Shown here: positions 42,547 through 51,591 of the stretch, in pieces
Position numbering within the stretch: the first letter of the stretch is position 1
Layout of the letters: each line of letters begins with the position of its first letter
Source: Streptomyces sp. NBC_01224
GTDB lineage: Bacteria; Actinomycetota; Actinomycetes; Streptomycetales; Streptomycetaceae
DNA: 64,000 bases
Direction: 5' to 3'
Assembly (NCBI RefSeq): GCF_036002945.1
Contig: NZ_CP108529.1
Coordinates: forward strand, 5,389,001-5,453,000
Position numbers and translations under genes: made by a program
Notes under the pieces: generated by a model
What the model was told of the DNA's origin: nothing
Database searches by the model: none
Seen by the model: only the letters and a program-made list of their open reading frames with translations

Positions 42547-45309
42547 ATGGTGACCTTTGCGCAGGCGCAGGAGCGCGCGGACGAGTGGATCAACGGCGAC
42601 GTGCCCGCCTACCAGCACCGCGATGTGCGGGTACGGGAGTTCGAGCTGGGTTTCGTGGTGTGGGGCGAGGACCGTGCCGAGGGTCCCGTCTCGGACGGCG
42701 GCCGGCAGCGGCTGGTGATTGCCAGGGACAGCGGGGAGGCCACCCTGTGGCCGGGGCTGTCGGTGGGCGAGGTGATCCGGCGGTACGAGGAGGAGTACGG
42801 CGCACACGATGCGGCACCGGCCGCTCCGGAGCTGCCGCAGCGCATCGACTTGAACCAGACGTCCTTCCTGTTGAGCCCCCCGGAGTGGCTCCAGGAAGCG
42901 GCCGACAAGCTGGGCATCCCGGACCGTCGGGCGGACCGGGCCGCGGACGCGGCTCCTTCGGCCCCTTCGACCGCTCCTCCCCCCATCGCGCCTGCAGCTC
43001 CCGCGCCCGCGGCTGCGCACGGTTCGCCGGGCGGGCCGGTCGCGTACGAGCCCACCGCCAACGACGGCGTTCCGGCTTCCCCGCCGAACGTGCCCGTCGG
43101 GTCGACCCCCTGGGCCGGGACCGACACCAACGCGGGCTCCGACGACGGTGCGGTGCCCCTGCCGGCCACGGTGTTCGCACCGCCGCTCTCGGGCGCCGAC
43201 GACGACGGCACCCCGCCGCCGGTCGTACCGGCCGATGCGCCGACCGCTCTGATGTCCGGTGGCAGCCAGCTGCCCCGGACGGCGGTCGTCCCCGGCCTGG
43301 ACCAGCAGGGAATCGGCACACCTGCACCCGGAACACCTGCACCGAGTGCTCCCGGCCTTGGCGCCGGTGACATCGCGGATGCGGCCACCAGCAAGGCCGT
43401 CGTGCCGCCGCGCGGTGCGCGCGGGGGCGGTTCGACGACCCCGCCGCCGCCCGGTGCCCCCGGCACCCCGGGCGCCAGGCCGGGTGCGCCCGTGCCACCG
43501 CCCTCGGGACCGGGTGCGCCGGGCGCTCCGGCGGGCGGGTACCTGCCGACGCAGCTCGTCCCCCAGCAGGGCCCGCCCGGCGCCCCGCAGCCGCCCGGCC
43601 CTCCTGGGCCTCCGGCGCCCCCCGCTCCGCCTGGTTCGACGCCGCCGCCCGGTGGCGGGGTGCACCATGCGGCGACGATGTTCGCGGACCCGAGCATGGG
43701 TGGCCTGGGTGTGCCGCAGCCTCCGGGTCCGCCTGGAGTCCCTGGGGCCCCGCAGCCGCCCGGCCCTCCTGGGCCTCCGGCGCCCCCCGCTCCGCCTGGT
43801 TCGACGCCGCCGCCCGGTGGCGGGGTGCACCATGCGGCGACGATGTTCGCGGACCCGAGCATGGGTGGCCCGGGTGCGCCGCAGCCTCCGGGTCCGCCTG
43901 GAGTCCCTGGGGCCCCGCAGCCGCCCGGCCCTCCCGTGCCCCCCGCTCCTCCTGGTTCGACGCCTCCGCCCGGTGGCGGGCTGCACCATGCGGCGACGAT
44001 GTTCGCGGACCCGAGCATGGGTGGCCTGGGTGTGCCGCAGCCTCCGGGTCCGCCCGGAGTCCCTGGGGCCCCGCAGCCGCCCGGCCCTCCCGGGCCTCCG
44101 GCGCCCCCCGCTCCTCCCGGTTCGACGCCGCCGCCCGGTGGCGGGGTGCACCATGCGGCGACGATGCTCGCGGGCCCCGGCCAGGTCGGGCCGTCCGCGC
44201 CGCAGCCGCCCGGTCCGCCCGGTCCGCCGGGAATGCCGCAGGGCGGCGCCCCCGGCCCCATACCGCCGAATCCGCACACCCCGCCGCCCCCGGCGTACGG
44301 ATATCCGCAGGCGCCGACCGGTCAGCCGACCGTCGGCCCCGGCTATCAGGCCGTGCTGCGCTACCGCGCTCCCGACGGCAGCGAGCAGCAGCTGATCCGC
44401 CGCTCGGCGCCGGGCACCCCGCACCCCGAGTGGCAGATGCTGCACGAGCTGCGGGCCATGAACGTGCCGCCGCAGCAGGTCATCGAGCTGCACACCGAGC
44501 TGGAGTCGTGCGAGCTGCCCGGTGGCTACTGCGCGCGGATGATCCGTGAGACCTGGCCGCAGGTGCGGATCACCAGCGTCGCCCCGTACGGCACCGATCA
44601 CGCCAGCCGCCAGCAGGGCATGCAGCATCTGCTCACCCATCAGGGGGAACTGCACCAGGTCGCGGACGGGCCGGCTCGTCCCGCGCCGGTCCGGGCTCCG
44701 CTGCCGCAGATGCCGCCCGCGCCGCCGGTGCCGCCGGAGGCCCTCGCCCAGGAGATGGTGCAGACCTTCGGTCCGCAGGGCATCCTCCGCTTCGATCAGC
44801 GCGCGGTGTCCCGCCAGGGTGTGCCCGAGGCCGTGGCGCGGACGCTGGTGTGGGCGGGGCTGCCCGCCGACTTCGGGCCGTTCTTCTGGGCGCAGCCGGG
44901 CCAGCCGGTGGTGCCGACGCTGGCCGAGCTGGCCGCACAGCGGCAGGTACAGGCAGCCCCCGACGCGGGGTCGTACCTCGTCATGGGGTCCGACTTCGGG
45001 CGGGCGATCTGTGTCCAGTACGGCACCGCGAACATCGTGGCGGTGCCGGTCGAGGCGGGTTCCCCCGCGGGCGGGCACAGTCAGTCGGTGGCGCCGCAGT
45101 TCGTGAACACCGGGCTGCCGGAGTTCCAGCGCTCGATGGCACTGCTCGGCCGGATGTGGCGGCTGCGCTTCGGGCTCAACCCGGAGCAGGCGGGCCGCTG
45201 GACGGTCGACTTCCAGGCCCAGCTGGTGGCGCTGGACGCGGCGGCGCTGGCGTCGCCGGAGAGCTGGTGGTCGGTGCTCCTTGAGCAGATGTGGGACGGG
45301 CTGATCTGA
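42547..45309 (+). CDS. deaminase-like/SUKH-4 protein with collagen-like tandem repeats
   Basis: 920 residues. (1) The N-terminus, about 1-110, has TFAQAQERADEWINGDV and ends GEVIRRYEEEYG, an immunity-type (YrhB-like) small domain. (2) A Pro/Ala/Gly-rich region, about 130-590, carries PPGPPGxPxxP collagen-like repeats in four units of about 55 residues. (3) About 600-700: HPEWQMLHELRAMNVP..., TELESC (C655) and GGYC (C662), which resemble the XOO_2897-type deaminase class. (4) About 732-920: a SUKH-4-type domain (LPADFGPFFWAQPG, YLVMGSDFGRAICVQYG). The ATG at 42547 has GGAGGGG 9 bases upstream. It is coupled to the WHH/SUKH gene. Confidence 0.78.
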   Translation: MVTFAQAQERADEWINGDVPAYQHRDVRVREFELGFVVWGEDRAEGPVSDGGRQRLVIARDSGEATLWPGLSVGEVIRRYEEEYGAHDAAPAAPELPQRIDLNQTSFLLSPPEWLQEAADKLGIPDRRADRAADAAPSAPSTAPPPIAPAAPAPAAAHGSPGGPVAYEPTANDGVPASPPNVPVGSTPWAGTDTNAGSDDGAVPLPATVFAPPLSGADDDGTPPPVVPADAPTALMSGGSQLPRTAVVPGLDQQGIGTPAPGTPAPSAPGLGAGDIADAATSKAVVPPRGARGGGSTTPPPPGAPGTPGARPGAPVPPPSGPGAPGAPAGGYLPTQLVPQQGPPGAPQPPGPPGPPAPPAPPGSTPPPGGGVHHAATMFADPSMGGLGVPQPPGPPGVPGAPQPPGPPGPPAPPAPPGSTPPPGGGVHHAATMFADPSMGGPGAPQPPGPPGVPGAPQPPGPPVPPAPPGSTPPPGGGLHHAATMFADPSMGGLGVPQPPGPPGVPGAPQPPGPPGPPAPPAPPGSTPPPGGGVHHAATMLAGPGQVGPSAPQPPGPPGPPGMPQGGAPGPIPPNPHTPPPPAYGYPQAPTGQPTVGPGYQAVLRYRAPDGSEQQLIRRSAPGTPHPEWQMLHELRAMNVPPQQVIELHTELESCELPGGYCARMIRETWPQVRITSVAPYGTDHASRQQGMQHLLTHQGELHQVADGPARPAPVRAPLPQMPPAPPVPPEALAQEMVQTFGPQGILRFDQRAVSRQGVPEAVARTLVWAGLPADFGPFFWAQPGQPVVPTLAELAAQRQVQAAPDAGSYLVMGSDFGRAICVQYGTANIVAVPVEAGSPAGGHSQSVAPQFVNTGLPEFQRSMALLGRMWRLRFGLNPEQAGRWTVDFQAQLVALDAAALASPESWWSVLLEQMWDGLI
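43582..44230 (+). repeat. 165-bp in-frame tandem repeat, four units
   Basis: Units start at 43582, 43747, 43912 and 44068 (GCCCCGCAG...). Period is 165, 165 and then 156 bases: unit 3 lost three codons (GPP-type). Each encodes a Pro/Gly collagen-like segment plus HHAATMFADPSMGG. Units are nearly identical, so copy number is likely to vary between strains. Confidence 0.92.
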
Positions 45310-45491
45310 CCCGGCAGGCTCTGCGGACGGCGCCCGGCTCCCCGAGAGGGGGGCCGGGCGCCGCGTCATGTGGGGCCTGTGATGCCCGTCGCTTCCGTCC
45401 GGAAAGCAGCGAAACGATTCCGACTTCTGAGTCAATTGCCGCATCCTTGACGTATTGCTGGTGGTCGGAGAGTCGGAAAGAGGCTTCAAGG

Positions 45492-46385
45492 ATGAGTTCT
45501 GCACCGGTGTCCGCGCATGGCTTCGTCGGCGTACGAGGACGTGGCTACCGTCCGGAGCAGGTGGACCGCACCGTGGCCGGGCTGTCGGCCGAGCGGGACG
45601 AGGCGTGGGAGCAGGTGTCCCGGCTGACCGCGCTGGTGGAGGAGCTTTCGGCCGAGTCGGTCCGGCTGAGCGAGGTCGTCGCCAAACTTGCCCCGCAGAA
45701 CTACGAATCGCTCGGTGAGCGCGCCCGGCAGATCCTGGCGCTCGCCGAGAGCGAGGCCCGGGACGTACGGGGCGCCGCCCAGGAGGAGGCGCAGGCGCTG
45801 CGGGACGCGGCGGACGAGGCGGGCCGCGGGCTCCGCGAGTCGGCGCGTGCGGACTGTGAGGCGATGCGGACGGCGGCCGAGAAGTACGCCGACGGGACGC
45901 TGATCACGGCCGGGGGCACCGCCGAGGAGACCGTCGCCGAGGCCCGCAAGGAGGCCGCGGAGACGCGGGAGCAGGCGGAGTCCGCGATGGCCGAGACGCG
46001 TCGCCGTACCGCGAGCGTCCTCGCGCACCAGGAGCAGGAGCACTCCGAGCGGTGGAAGGCGGCCGAACACGAGGTGGCGGAGGCCGAGGCCGCGCAGACC
46101 GCGCACCACGACGAGCTGACCGAGCAGGCGGAGGCCCGCCTGGCCGAGGCGCGGCGGGCGCTGGCTCGGACCGAGGAGGCCGCACGGCACGGCCAGGAGG
46201 ATGCAGAGGCGCAGGGTGCGGAGCTGATCGCGGCGGCCAGGGTCCGTGAGGAGCGGGTGGTCCGGGAGACGGAGCGGATCCTGCGGGAGCACGAGGAGGG
46301 CCGCGAGGAGGTCCAGGCGCACATGGCGCACGTGCGGAACTCGCTCGCGGCGCTCACCGGGCGGGTGGCCCCGGCGGAGGACTGA
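45492..46385 (+). CDS. FilP/DivIVA-like coiled-coil protein
   Basis: 297 residues. The N-terminus RGRGYRPEQVDRTVAGLSAERDEAWEQV (about 14-41) is the DivIVA-type opening shared with Streptomyces FilP (RGYxxxQVDxxI). Almost all the rest is a long Ala/Glu/Arg heptad coiled coil. It is probably a filament-forming or polarity-linked protein of hyphae, often mislabelled cellulose-binding. The ATG at 45492 has GAAAGAGG about 8 bases upstream; longer in-frame starts lack a ribosome-binding site. It is convergent with the acetate symporter. Confidence 0.83.
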   Translation: MSSAPVSAHGFVGVRGRGYRPEQVDRTVAGLSAERDEAWEQVSRLTALVEELSAESVRLSEVVAKLAPQNYESLGERARQILALAESEARDVRGAAQEEAQALRDAADEAGRGLRESARADCEAMRTAAEKYADGTLITAGGTAEETVAEARKEAAETREQAESAMAETRRRTASVLAHQEQEHSERWKAAEHEVAEAEAAQTAHHDELTEQAEARLAEARRALARTEEAARHGQEDAEAQGAELIAAARVREERVVRETERILREHEEGREEVQAHMAHVRNSLAALTGRVAPAED

Positions 46386-46436
46386 GAGCCTGTCGGGTGA
46401 CCTCCGGGACCTTCGCCTTCGGACACGGGGGGTTCC

Positions 46437-48062
46437 TCAGGGGCGGGCCGCCGTATTCTGCGGTGCGCCCGCCAGGATTCGCGGTTCCTCGGCCTCGTAC
46501 TGTCGGCGTTCTTCGGCCGCTGTGCGCCGCTCGAGTACCGTTCCCAGCCATCCCGCCAGGAAACCGGCCGGGATGGAGATGAGCCCGGTCGTGGTGAACG
46601 GGAACCAGTTGAAGTCGTACTCGGGGAAGACCGAGGACGGTGAGCCCGAGACGAGATTGGTGCCGGTGATCAGCACCATGACGGTGACGGTGCCGACGAT
46701 CAGGGTGCTGAGCAGTCCGGTACGGGTGAAGCGCCGCCAGAACATGCTGTAGACGAGCGCCGGGGCCAGCGCCGAGGCACCGACACAGAACGAGAGCGTC
46801 GCCAGCGCCTGTACGTTCCAGTGCCTGGCCACGACGGCGAGTGTGGTGGCGAGCAGCCCGACGACGATCGCTGCGGCCTGTGCTGTACGCATTTCGGACA
46901 GGCCCGGCAGCGGCTTCCTGTCCGGGTCGCGCACCCCGTGCAGGCCGTGGGCGAAGAGATCGTGCGCGAGGGAGTTCGCGCAGGCCAGGATCATTCCGGC
47001 GACCGAGGCGAGCAGAGTCAGGAAGATCGCCGTCGTCATCGTCGTGACGACCAGCGCGCCCAGCCGGCCACCGCCCGCCACCACACCGCTGATCTGGAGG
47101 ATCGAGCTGTTTCCGGACGCCCCGGCGGCGGTGATGCGGTCGTGGCCGACGAGCGCCCCCGCGCCGATACCGATGACGACGAGCAGTAGACAGAGCCCGG
47201 CGACCACGGCGACCGCCCAGGACAGCGAGCGGCGGACGGCCTGCGTGGAGCGAGCGCTCGTCATGCGCATGGTGACGTGTGGCAGACAGGCGGCGCCGAG
47301 CACCACGGTCAGTTCGGAGCTGACCATGTCGAGTCCGCTGCCGTCGAACTGGAGCCCCGAGCGCAGATACGCGGCCCCCTCGCCGCTGCCTGCCCGGGCG
47401 GCCGAGAGCAGGGCGCCGGTGTCCCAGTCGAAGCGGTTCATGATCAGTACGGAGATGGTGAACGCGGCGACGAAGAGGACCACGGTCTTCACGATCTGGA
47501 TCAGCGCGGTGCCCTTCATGCCGCCGATCGCCGCGTAGCCGATCATCAGGATGCCGAGGCCGATGATGGCGCCGGTGCGGAACCCGGAGCTGTCGAACCC
47601 CAGAATGAAGGAGAACAGATCGCCGCTGCTCGCGAGCTGGACGACCATCATCGGAACGAGCGCGGCGATGGTGGCCGCGCAGGCGGTGATACGGACCGCG
47701 CGGCCGGGGGCGCGGCGCACGAGCAGGTCGCCCATGGTGAACCCGCCCGCGTTGCGCAGCGGTTCGGCCAGCAGGAACATCAGCAGGACGAGCGAGAGAG
47801 TGATGCTCAGGGCGAGGATCATCCCGTCGTATCCGGTGAGGGCGATGATGCCGGTGGTGCCGAGAACCGTGGCCGCGGAGAGGTAGTCGCCCGCGATTGC
47901 GAGGCCGTTCTGCAGGGGCGAGAGCGAGCGGGGGCCGGCGTAGAACTCATCGAGGTCGTCGCGGTCCGGGCCGGTCATCACACAGAGCAGCAGCGCCACG
48001 GTGGCCACGGCGAGGAATGCCACCAGGGACATCGACTGCGCGGAATCGTCGAATCCGTTCAC
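46437..48062 (-). CDS. cation/acetate-type symporter (SSS family, ActP-like)
   Basis: 541 residues with about 13 membrane segments. Motifs: DEFYAGPRSLSPLQNGLAIAGDYLSAATVLG (SSS N-terminal signature, about 37-67), GGFTMGDLLVRR, and AIGGMKGTALIQIVKTVVLF. It takes up small monocarboxylates such as acetate with Na+ or H+. The start overlaps the upstream DUF485 gene's stop by four bases. It is the second gene of a typical DUF485-symporter operon. Confidence 0.9.
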   Translation of the reverse strand: MNGFDDSAQSMSLVAFLAVATVALLLCVMTGPDRDDLDEFYAGPRSLSPLQNGLAIAGDYLSAATVLGTTGIIALTGYDGMILALSITLSLVLLMFLLAEPLRNAGGFTMGDLLVRRAPGRAVRITACAATIAALVPMMVVQLASSGDLFSFILGFDSSGFRTGAIIGLGILMIGYAAIGGMKGTALIQIVKTVVLFVAAFTISVLIMNRFDWDTGALLSAARAGSGEGAAYLRSGLQFDGSGLDMVSSELTVVLGAACLPHVTMRMTSARSTQAVRRSLSWAVAVVAGLCLLLVVIGIGAGALVGHDRITAAGASGNSSILQISGVVAGGGRLGALVVTTMTTAIFLTLLASVAGMILACANSLAHDLFAHGLHGVRDPDRKPLPGLSEMRTAQAAAIVVGLLATTLAVVARHWNVQALATLSFCVGASALAPALVYSMFWRRFTRTGLLSTLIVGTVTVMVLITGTNLVSGSPSSVFPEYDFNWFPFTTTGLISIPAGFLAGWLGTVLERRTAAEERRQYEAEEPRILAGAPQNTAARP

Positions 48063-48523
48063 TGGGCCGCTCCCGCTCTTCGGAGCCGTGCGGCGAGCGG
48101 ATCGACGGTGCTCCGGGCGGTCCGCTCGTAGAGGACGATGGCGAGCAGTGTCACGGGGAGCTGACAGAGTCCCAGCGCCAGGCCGATGTTGAGACCGCCG
48201 AACAGGGGGCGGTCCATCAGGTCCTTGGCGAATCCGGAGAGCAGCAGGAAGACGACGAAGTAGCCGAGTGCGGTCAGGGTCGTGATGCGCCGCAGTAGCC
48301 GGTACGCGGTGCGCAGTCGGCGCAGATCGCCGTGATGGCCCGGGACGGACACGGGAGTGGTGGGAGCGCTCGGCTGTTCCGGGGGCGGTGAGGGCTCCGA
48401 ACTCTGCCAGGGCAGCAGGTGTTCGGGGTCATGCGGAGGCGGGGGCTGATGCCGCCGGGACGGCTTCGGCAGCCGTCCGGGCCAGGAGGAGTACGGGGAC
48501 GGGGGCGGGCTTCCGTACGACAT
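48059..48523 (-). CDS. DUF485 membrane protein, symporter partner
   Basis: 154 residues. The N-terminal ~80 residues are Pro/Ser-rich and disordered; the C-terminal DUF485 domain has two membrane helices (LTALGYFVVFLLLSGFAK and NIGLALGLCQLPVTLLAIVLY). Members are routinely encoded just before ActP-type symporters, as here (ATGA overlap). The long Pro-rich cytoplasmic tail is an addition to the usual short form. Confidence 0.87.
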   Translation of the reverse strand: MSYGSPPPSPYSSWPGRLPKPSRRHQPPPPHDPEHLLPWQSSEPSPPPEQPSAPTTPVSVPGHHGDLRRLRTAYRLLRRITTLTALGYFVVFLLLSGFAKDLMDRPLFGGLNIGLALGLCQLPVTLLAIVLYERTARSTVDPLAARLRRAGAAQ

Positions 48524-48721
48524 CTGGGTGCTGCTCCTTGCATGGCTCGGGTCCTGGGCTGGACGGCAAGGCAGGAGTGCGGTTGTGCTGTCGGAAGCGC
48601 GAACATTACTCGCGGGTATGGCGGTTGGGGAGAGGTTGGCCTGAACTACCCACGGTAATGGCTCAGTTGCATGAGGTCTTGCCGAATGGAGTCTCTCTGC
48701 TCCGCAATGCGATGCGGACGT

Positions 48722-50323
48722 CTATGGCGCCGGGGCGTCGTTCCCGGACTCCTCGGTGAGGACCGGGAAACGGCGCGGGGCCACGAAGACCAGCACCAGC
48801 AGGGCGAGCGCCGCAGCCCCGGCGGCACCCAGGTAGACGTGGTCGACGGCGGCGTCGACGGCCCGCCGCAGATAGTCCGTCGCCGCGGCCGAGAGCCTGC
48901 CCGGGTCGTCCAGGGCGTGCGAGATCGCGTCCAGGTCGCCCGGCAGCCCGGGAACCGGGGCGGCGGCCAGCCGGGAGGCGAGGACCCCGTTGGCGACGGC
49001 CCCGAAGAGCGCGGCGCCGACGCTCTGGCCGACCTGGCGGCAGAAGAGTACGGAGGCGGTCGTCGTGCCGCGCTCGGCCCAGCCGACCGTCGACTGGACC
49101 CCGACGATCAGCGGTAGCTGGAACAGCCCGAGCGCCGCACCGAGCAGCAGCATGATCAGGGCGGGCTGCCAGGGCTCGCCCGGATACGGCAGCAGCGGGA
49201 AGGCGAGCAGTATCAGCAGGGCGCAGCTCATGCCGATGATCGCGGTGCGGCGGAAGCCGATGCGGTTGTAGACGCGGTTGGAGAAGGCCGCCGACACCGG
49301 CCAGCTCAGGGTCATCACGGACAGGACGAATCCCGCGGCGATCGGGCCGAGGCCCAGCACCGACTGGGCGTACGTCGGCAGGAAGACCGTGGGGGCGACC
49401 ATCAGCAGCCCCATCGCGCCCAGCGCCAGATTGACCGAGGCGATGGACCGCCGCCGCCAGACCCAGCCGGGAATGATCGGCTCGGCGGCCCGCCGCTCGA
49501 TGACGACGGTCAGCGCGCCGAGCGCGATGCTGCCGGCCAGCAGCCCGAGGGACGGGGCGGAGAGCCAGGGCCAGGCGACCCCGCCCTGGACGAGCGCGGT
49601 CAGCAGCAGGGCGCCGGTGGCGAAGACGGCGAGGGCGCCCGCCCAGTCGATGCGGGGGCGGGGCGCGCCGGCCGCCCGGCGGGTGCCGGACGGCTCGTGG
49701 AGGTGACGTACGACGAGCCAGAGTGCGAGCGCCCCGACCGGCAGATTGATCAGGAAGATCCAGCGCCAGTCGGCGTACACCGCGAACAGCCCGCCGATCA
49801 CCGGCCCCGCGACCGCCGAAGTGGCCCACACGGTCGACAGCTTGGCCTGGATCTTCGGGCGTTCCTTGAGCGGGTAGAGGTCCGCGGCGATGGTCTGCAC
49901 GGTGCCTTGCAGGGCACCGCCGCCCAGCCCCTGGACGACCCGGAAGGCGATCAGCGCGGCCATGTTCCAGGCGGCGGCGCAGAGCACCGAGCCGAACAGG
50001 AAGAGGGCGATGCCGGCGATCAGGACCGGCTTGCGGCCGAAGGTGTCGGAGAGCTTTCCGTACACCGGCAGGGAGACCGTCACGGCCAGCAGATAGCCGG
50101 AGAACAGCCACGAGAAGACGGAGAAGCCGCCGAGGTCGCCGACGATCTGCGGGACGGCGGTGGAGACGATGGTGCCGTCGATGGCCGAGAGGGCCATCCC
50201 GAGCATCAGGGCGGCGACCACCGGGCCGCGTCCGCGCGGCGTCTCGGGAGAGGGGGCCGGGCCGGCCCCGGGCCCGGACATCGCTTCGGTATCGCCGCCC
50301 GCATTGCCGCCCGCGCCGCTCAC
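48722..50323 (-). CDS. MFS drug exporter (DHA2, EmrB/QacA type)
   Basis: 533 residues, about 14 membrane segments. Motifs: ALSAIDGTIVSTAVPQIVGDLGG (helix 1, motif D1), YGKLSDTFGRKPVL (motif A), RVVQGLGGGALQG (motif B-type), and SAVAGPVIGGLF (motif C of antiporters). The GTG at 50323 has AAGGA 6 bases upstream and is preferred to the GTG at 50344. It probably exports a small toxic compound by proton antiport. No adjacent regulator. Confidence 0.88.
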   Translation of the reverse strand: MSGAGGNAGGDTEAMSGPGAGPAPSPETPRGRGPVVAALMLGMALSAIDGTIVSTAVPQIVGDLGGFSVFSWLFSGYLLAVTVSLPVYGKLSDTFGRKPVLIAGIALFLFGSVLCAAAWNMAALIAFRVVQGLGGGALQGTVQTIAADLYPLKERPKIQAKLSTVWATSAVAGPVIGGLFAVYADWRWIFLINLPVGALALWLVVRHLHEPSGTRRAAGAPRPRIDWAGALAVFATGALLLTALVQGGVAWPWLSAPSLGLLAGSIALGALTVVIERRAAEPIIPGWVWRRRSIASVNLALGAMGLLMVAPTVFLPTYAQSVLGLGPIAAGFVLSVMTLSWPVSAAFSNRVYNRIGFRRTAIIGMSCALLILLAFPLLPYPGEPWQPALIMLLLGAALGLFQLPLIVGVQSTVGWAERGTTTASVLFCRQVGQSVGAALFGAVANGVLASRLAAAPVPGLPGDLDAISHALDDPGRLSAAATDYLRRAVDAAVDHVYLGAAGAAALALLVLVFVAPRRFPVLTEESGNDAPAP

Positions 50324-50643
50324 CAAGATTCCTTCCCCCTGCACGTATTTTCTCGGGACACTGTCTCACCCACGGATCCCGGCGGGGAGGGTGCCGCTGT
50401 TGGGGGCGTGTCCGAAGACCTCTGCGGACCCCGGCGAGTGCACCCCGAGTGCACCCAAGGGTCCAGTCCCTGAGGCCGGTCTCCACCCGGGGGCCGAGAC
50501 CCCTAGGGGACGCTCCTCAGTTTTGCCCGGGGGTGGTTCCTCCCGGCGGAGGACGTGACGGCGGGGGCCCGTTCCTTAGCGTGTTCCTACACCGCAAAAA
50601 GCGGCTGATTCCCACCGCGAATGCGGCTGACCGCAGGGGGGCG

Positions 50644-50663
50644 GGGTGGGGAAAACCCCACCC
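50644..50663. repeat. GC hairpin upstream of the ABC transporter
   Basis: GGGTGGGG AAAA CCCCACCC: perfect 8-base stem with a four-A loop, about 140 bases before the ATPase start. Confidence 0.7.
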
Positions 50664-50740
50664 GAAGACTGCGCTGTGCACCAGGGCGCCGGACCCCCTC
50701 GGAACACCAGACTTCACGGGTACACCCGCGACATTCCGAA

Positions 50741-50787
50741 GCTGACCGAAAAATGCTGACCGACATAGCTGACCGACAGCTGACCGA
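50741..50787 (+). promoter_or_regulatory. four direct repeats of GCTGACCGA
   Basis: Exact 9-base repeats begin at 50741, 50755, 50768 and 50779 (spacings 14, 13 and 11). The last ends 15 bases before the GTG of the ATPase gene and just before its ribosome-binding site AGGAG at 50791. They are placed to bind a regulator; the AAAAA tract between copies 1 and 2 adds an A-rich bend. Confidence 0.75.
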
Positions 50788-50802
50788 CATAGGAGAAAAA
50801 CC

Positions 50803-51591
50803 GTGACAACGGCTGTAACCATTCCCAGGCACGGGGGCACTGGAGGGCGTACGGCCGTCGCTGCGCGAGCGCGACAGGTCGTCAAGGCGTACGGGGCGGG
50901 GGAGACCCGGGTCGTCGCGCTCGACCATGTCGATGTGGACATCGCCCGCGGGCAGTTCACGGCGATCATGGGACCGTCCGGCTCCGGCAAGTCGACCCTG
51001 ATGCACTGCCTGGCCGGCCTGGACACCGTGACCTCGGGGCAGATCCACCTCGACGAGACCGAGATCACCGGGCTCAAGGACAAGAAGCTCACCCAGCTCC
51101 GCCGGGACCGGATCGGCTTCATCTTCCAGGCGTTCAACCTGCTCCCGACGCTGAACGCCCTGGAGAACATCACGCTGCCGATGGACATCGCGGGCCGCAA
51201 GCCCGACGCGGCCTGGCTGCGGCAGGTCGTGGAGACGGTCGGTCTCGCCGAGCGGCTGAAGCACCGGCCCACCGAGCTCTCCGGCGGCCAGCAGCAGCGC
51301 GTCGCGGTGGCCAGGGCGCTCGCCGCCCGACCGGAGATCATCTTCGGTGACGAGCCCACCGGAAACCTGGACTCGCGGGCCGGCGCCGAGGTGCTGAGCT
51401 TCCTGCGCAGGTCGGTCGACGAGCTGGGCCAGACCATCGTCATGGTCACCCACGACCCCGTCGCCGCCTCCTACGCGGACCGGGTGCTGTACCTCGCCGA
51501 CGGACGCATCGTCGACGAGATGCACAACCCGACGGCCGACCAGGTACTCGACCGCATGAAGGACTTCGACTCGCGCGGGCGGACGTCATGA
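50803..51591 (+). CDS. ABC transporter ATPase (MacB/LolD type)
   Basis: 262 residues. Walker A GPSGSGKSTLMH (about 57-68), Q loop AFNLL, signature LSGGQQQRVAVARAL, and Walker B IIFGDEPTGNLDS. LFxxFNLLPTLNALENI and D loop GNLDS are typical of the MacB/LolD group that pairs with FtsX-type permeases. The GTG at 50803 follows AGGAG. It overlaps the permease start by four bases. It probably powers a mechanotransmission or efflux complex at the membrane. Confidence 0.93.
   Translation: MTTAVTIPRHGGTGGRTAVAARARQVVKAYGAGETRVVALDHVDVDIARGQFTAIMGPSGSGKSTLMHCLAGLDTVTSGQIHLDETEITGLKDKKLTQLRRDRIGFIFQAFNLLPTLNALENITLPMDIAGRKPDAAWLRQVVETVGLAERLKHRPTELSGGQQQRVAVARALAARPEIIFGDEPTGNLDSRAGAEVLSFLRRSVDELGQTIVMVTHDPVAASYADRVLYLADGRIVDEMHNPTADQVLDRMKDFDSRGRTS

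Larger units (their letters stand above)
50345..50802. other. 458-base divergent intergenic region
   Basis: Between the MFS exporter and the ABC transporter. It holds the promoters of both, an 8-base hairpin (50644-50663) and four direct repeats (50741-50787), each listed separately. No supported gene on either strand. Confidence 0.6.

Noticed and set aside
43582..44230. CRISPR array
   Set aside because: The repeats are in frame, coding, 165 bases long and have no spacers.
42271..45504. 1077-codon minus-strand frame opposite the SUKH genes
   Set aside because: Antisense to the WHH/SUKH and SUKH-4 genes. The plus-strand frames have start sites, coupling and recognisable domains.
50741..50787. 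Origin or plasmid iterons
   Set aside because: Four short repeats directly before an ABC operon, without replication genes or an AT-rich region; a regulator site is simpler.
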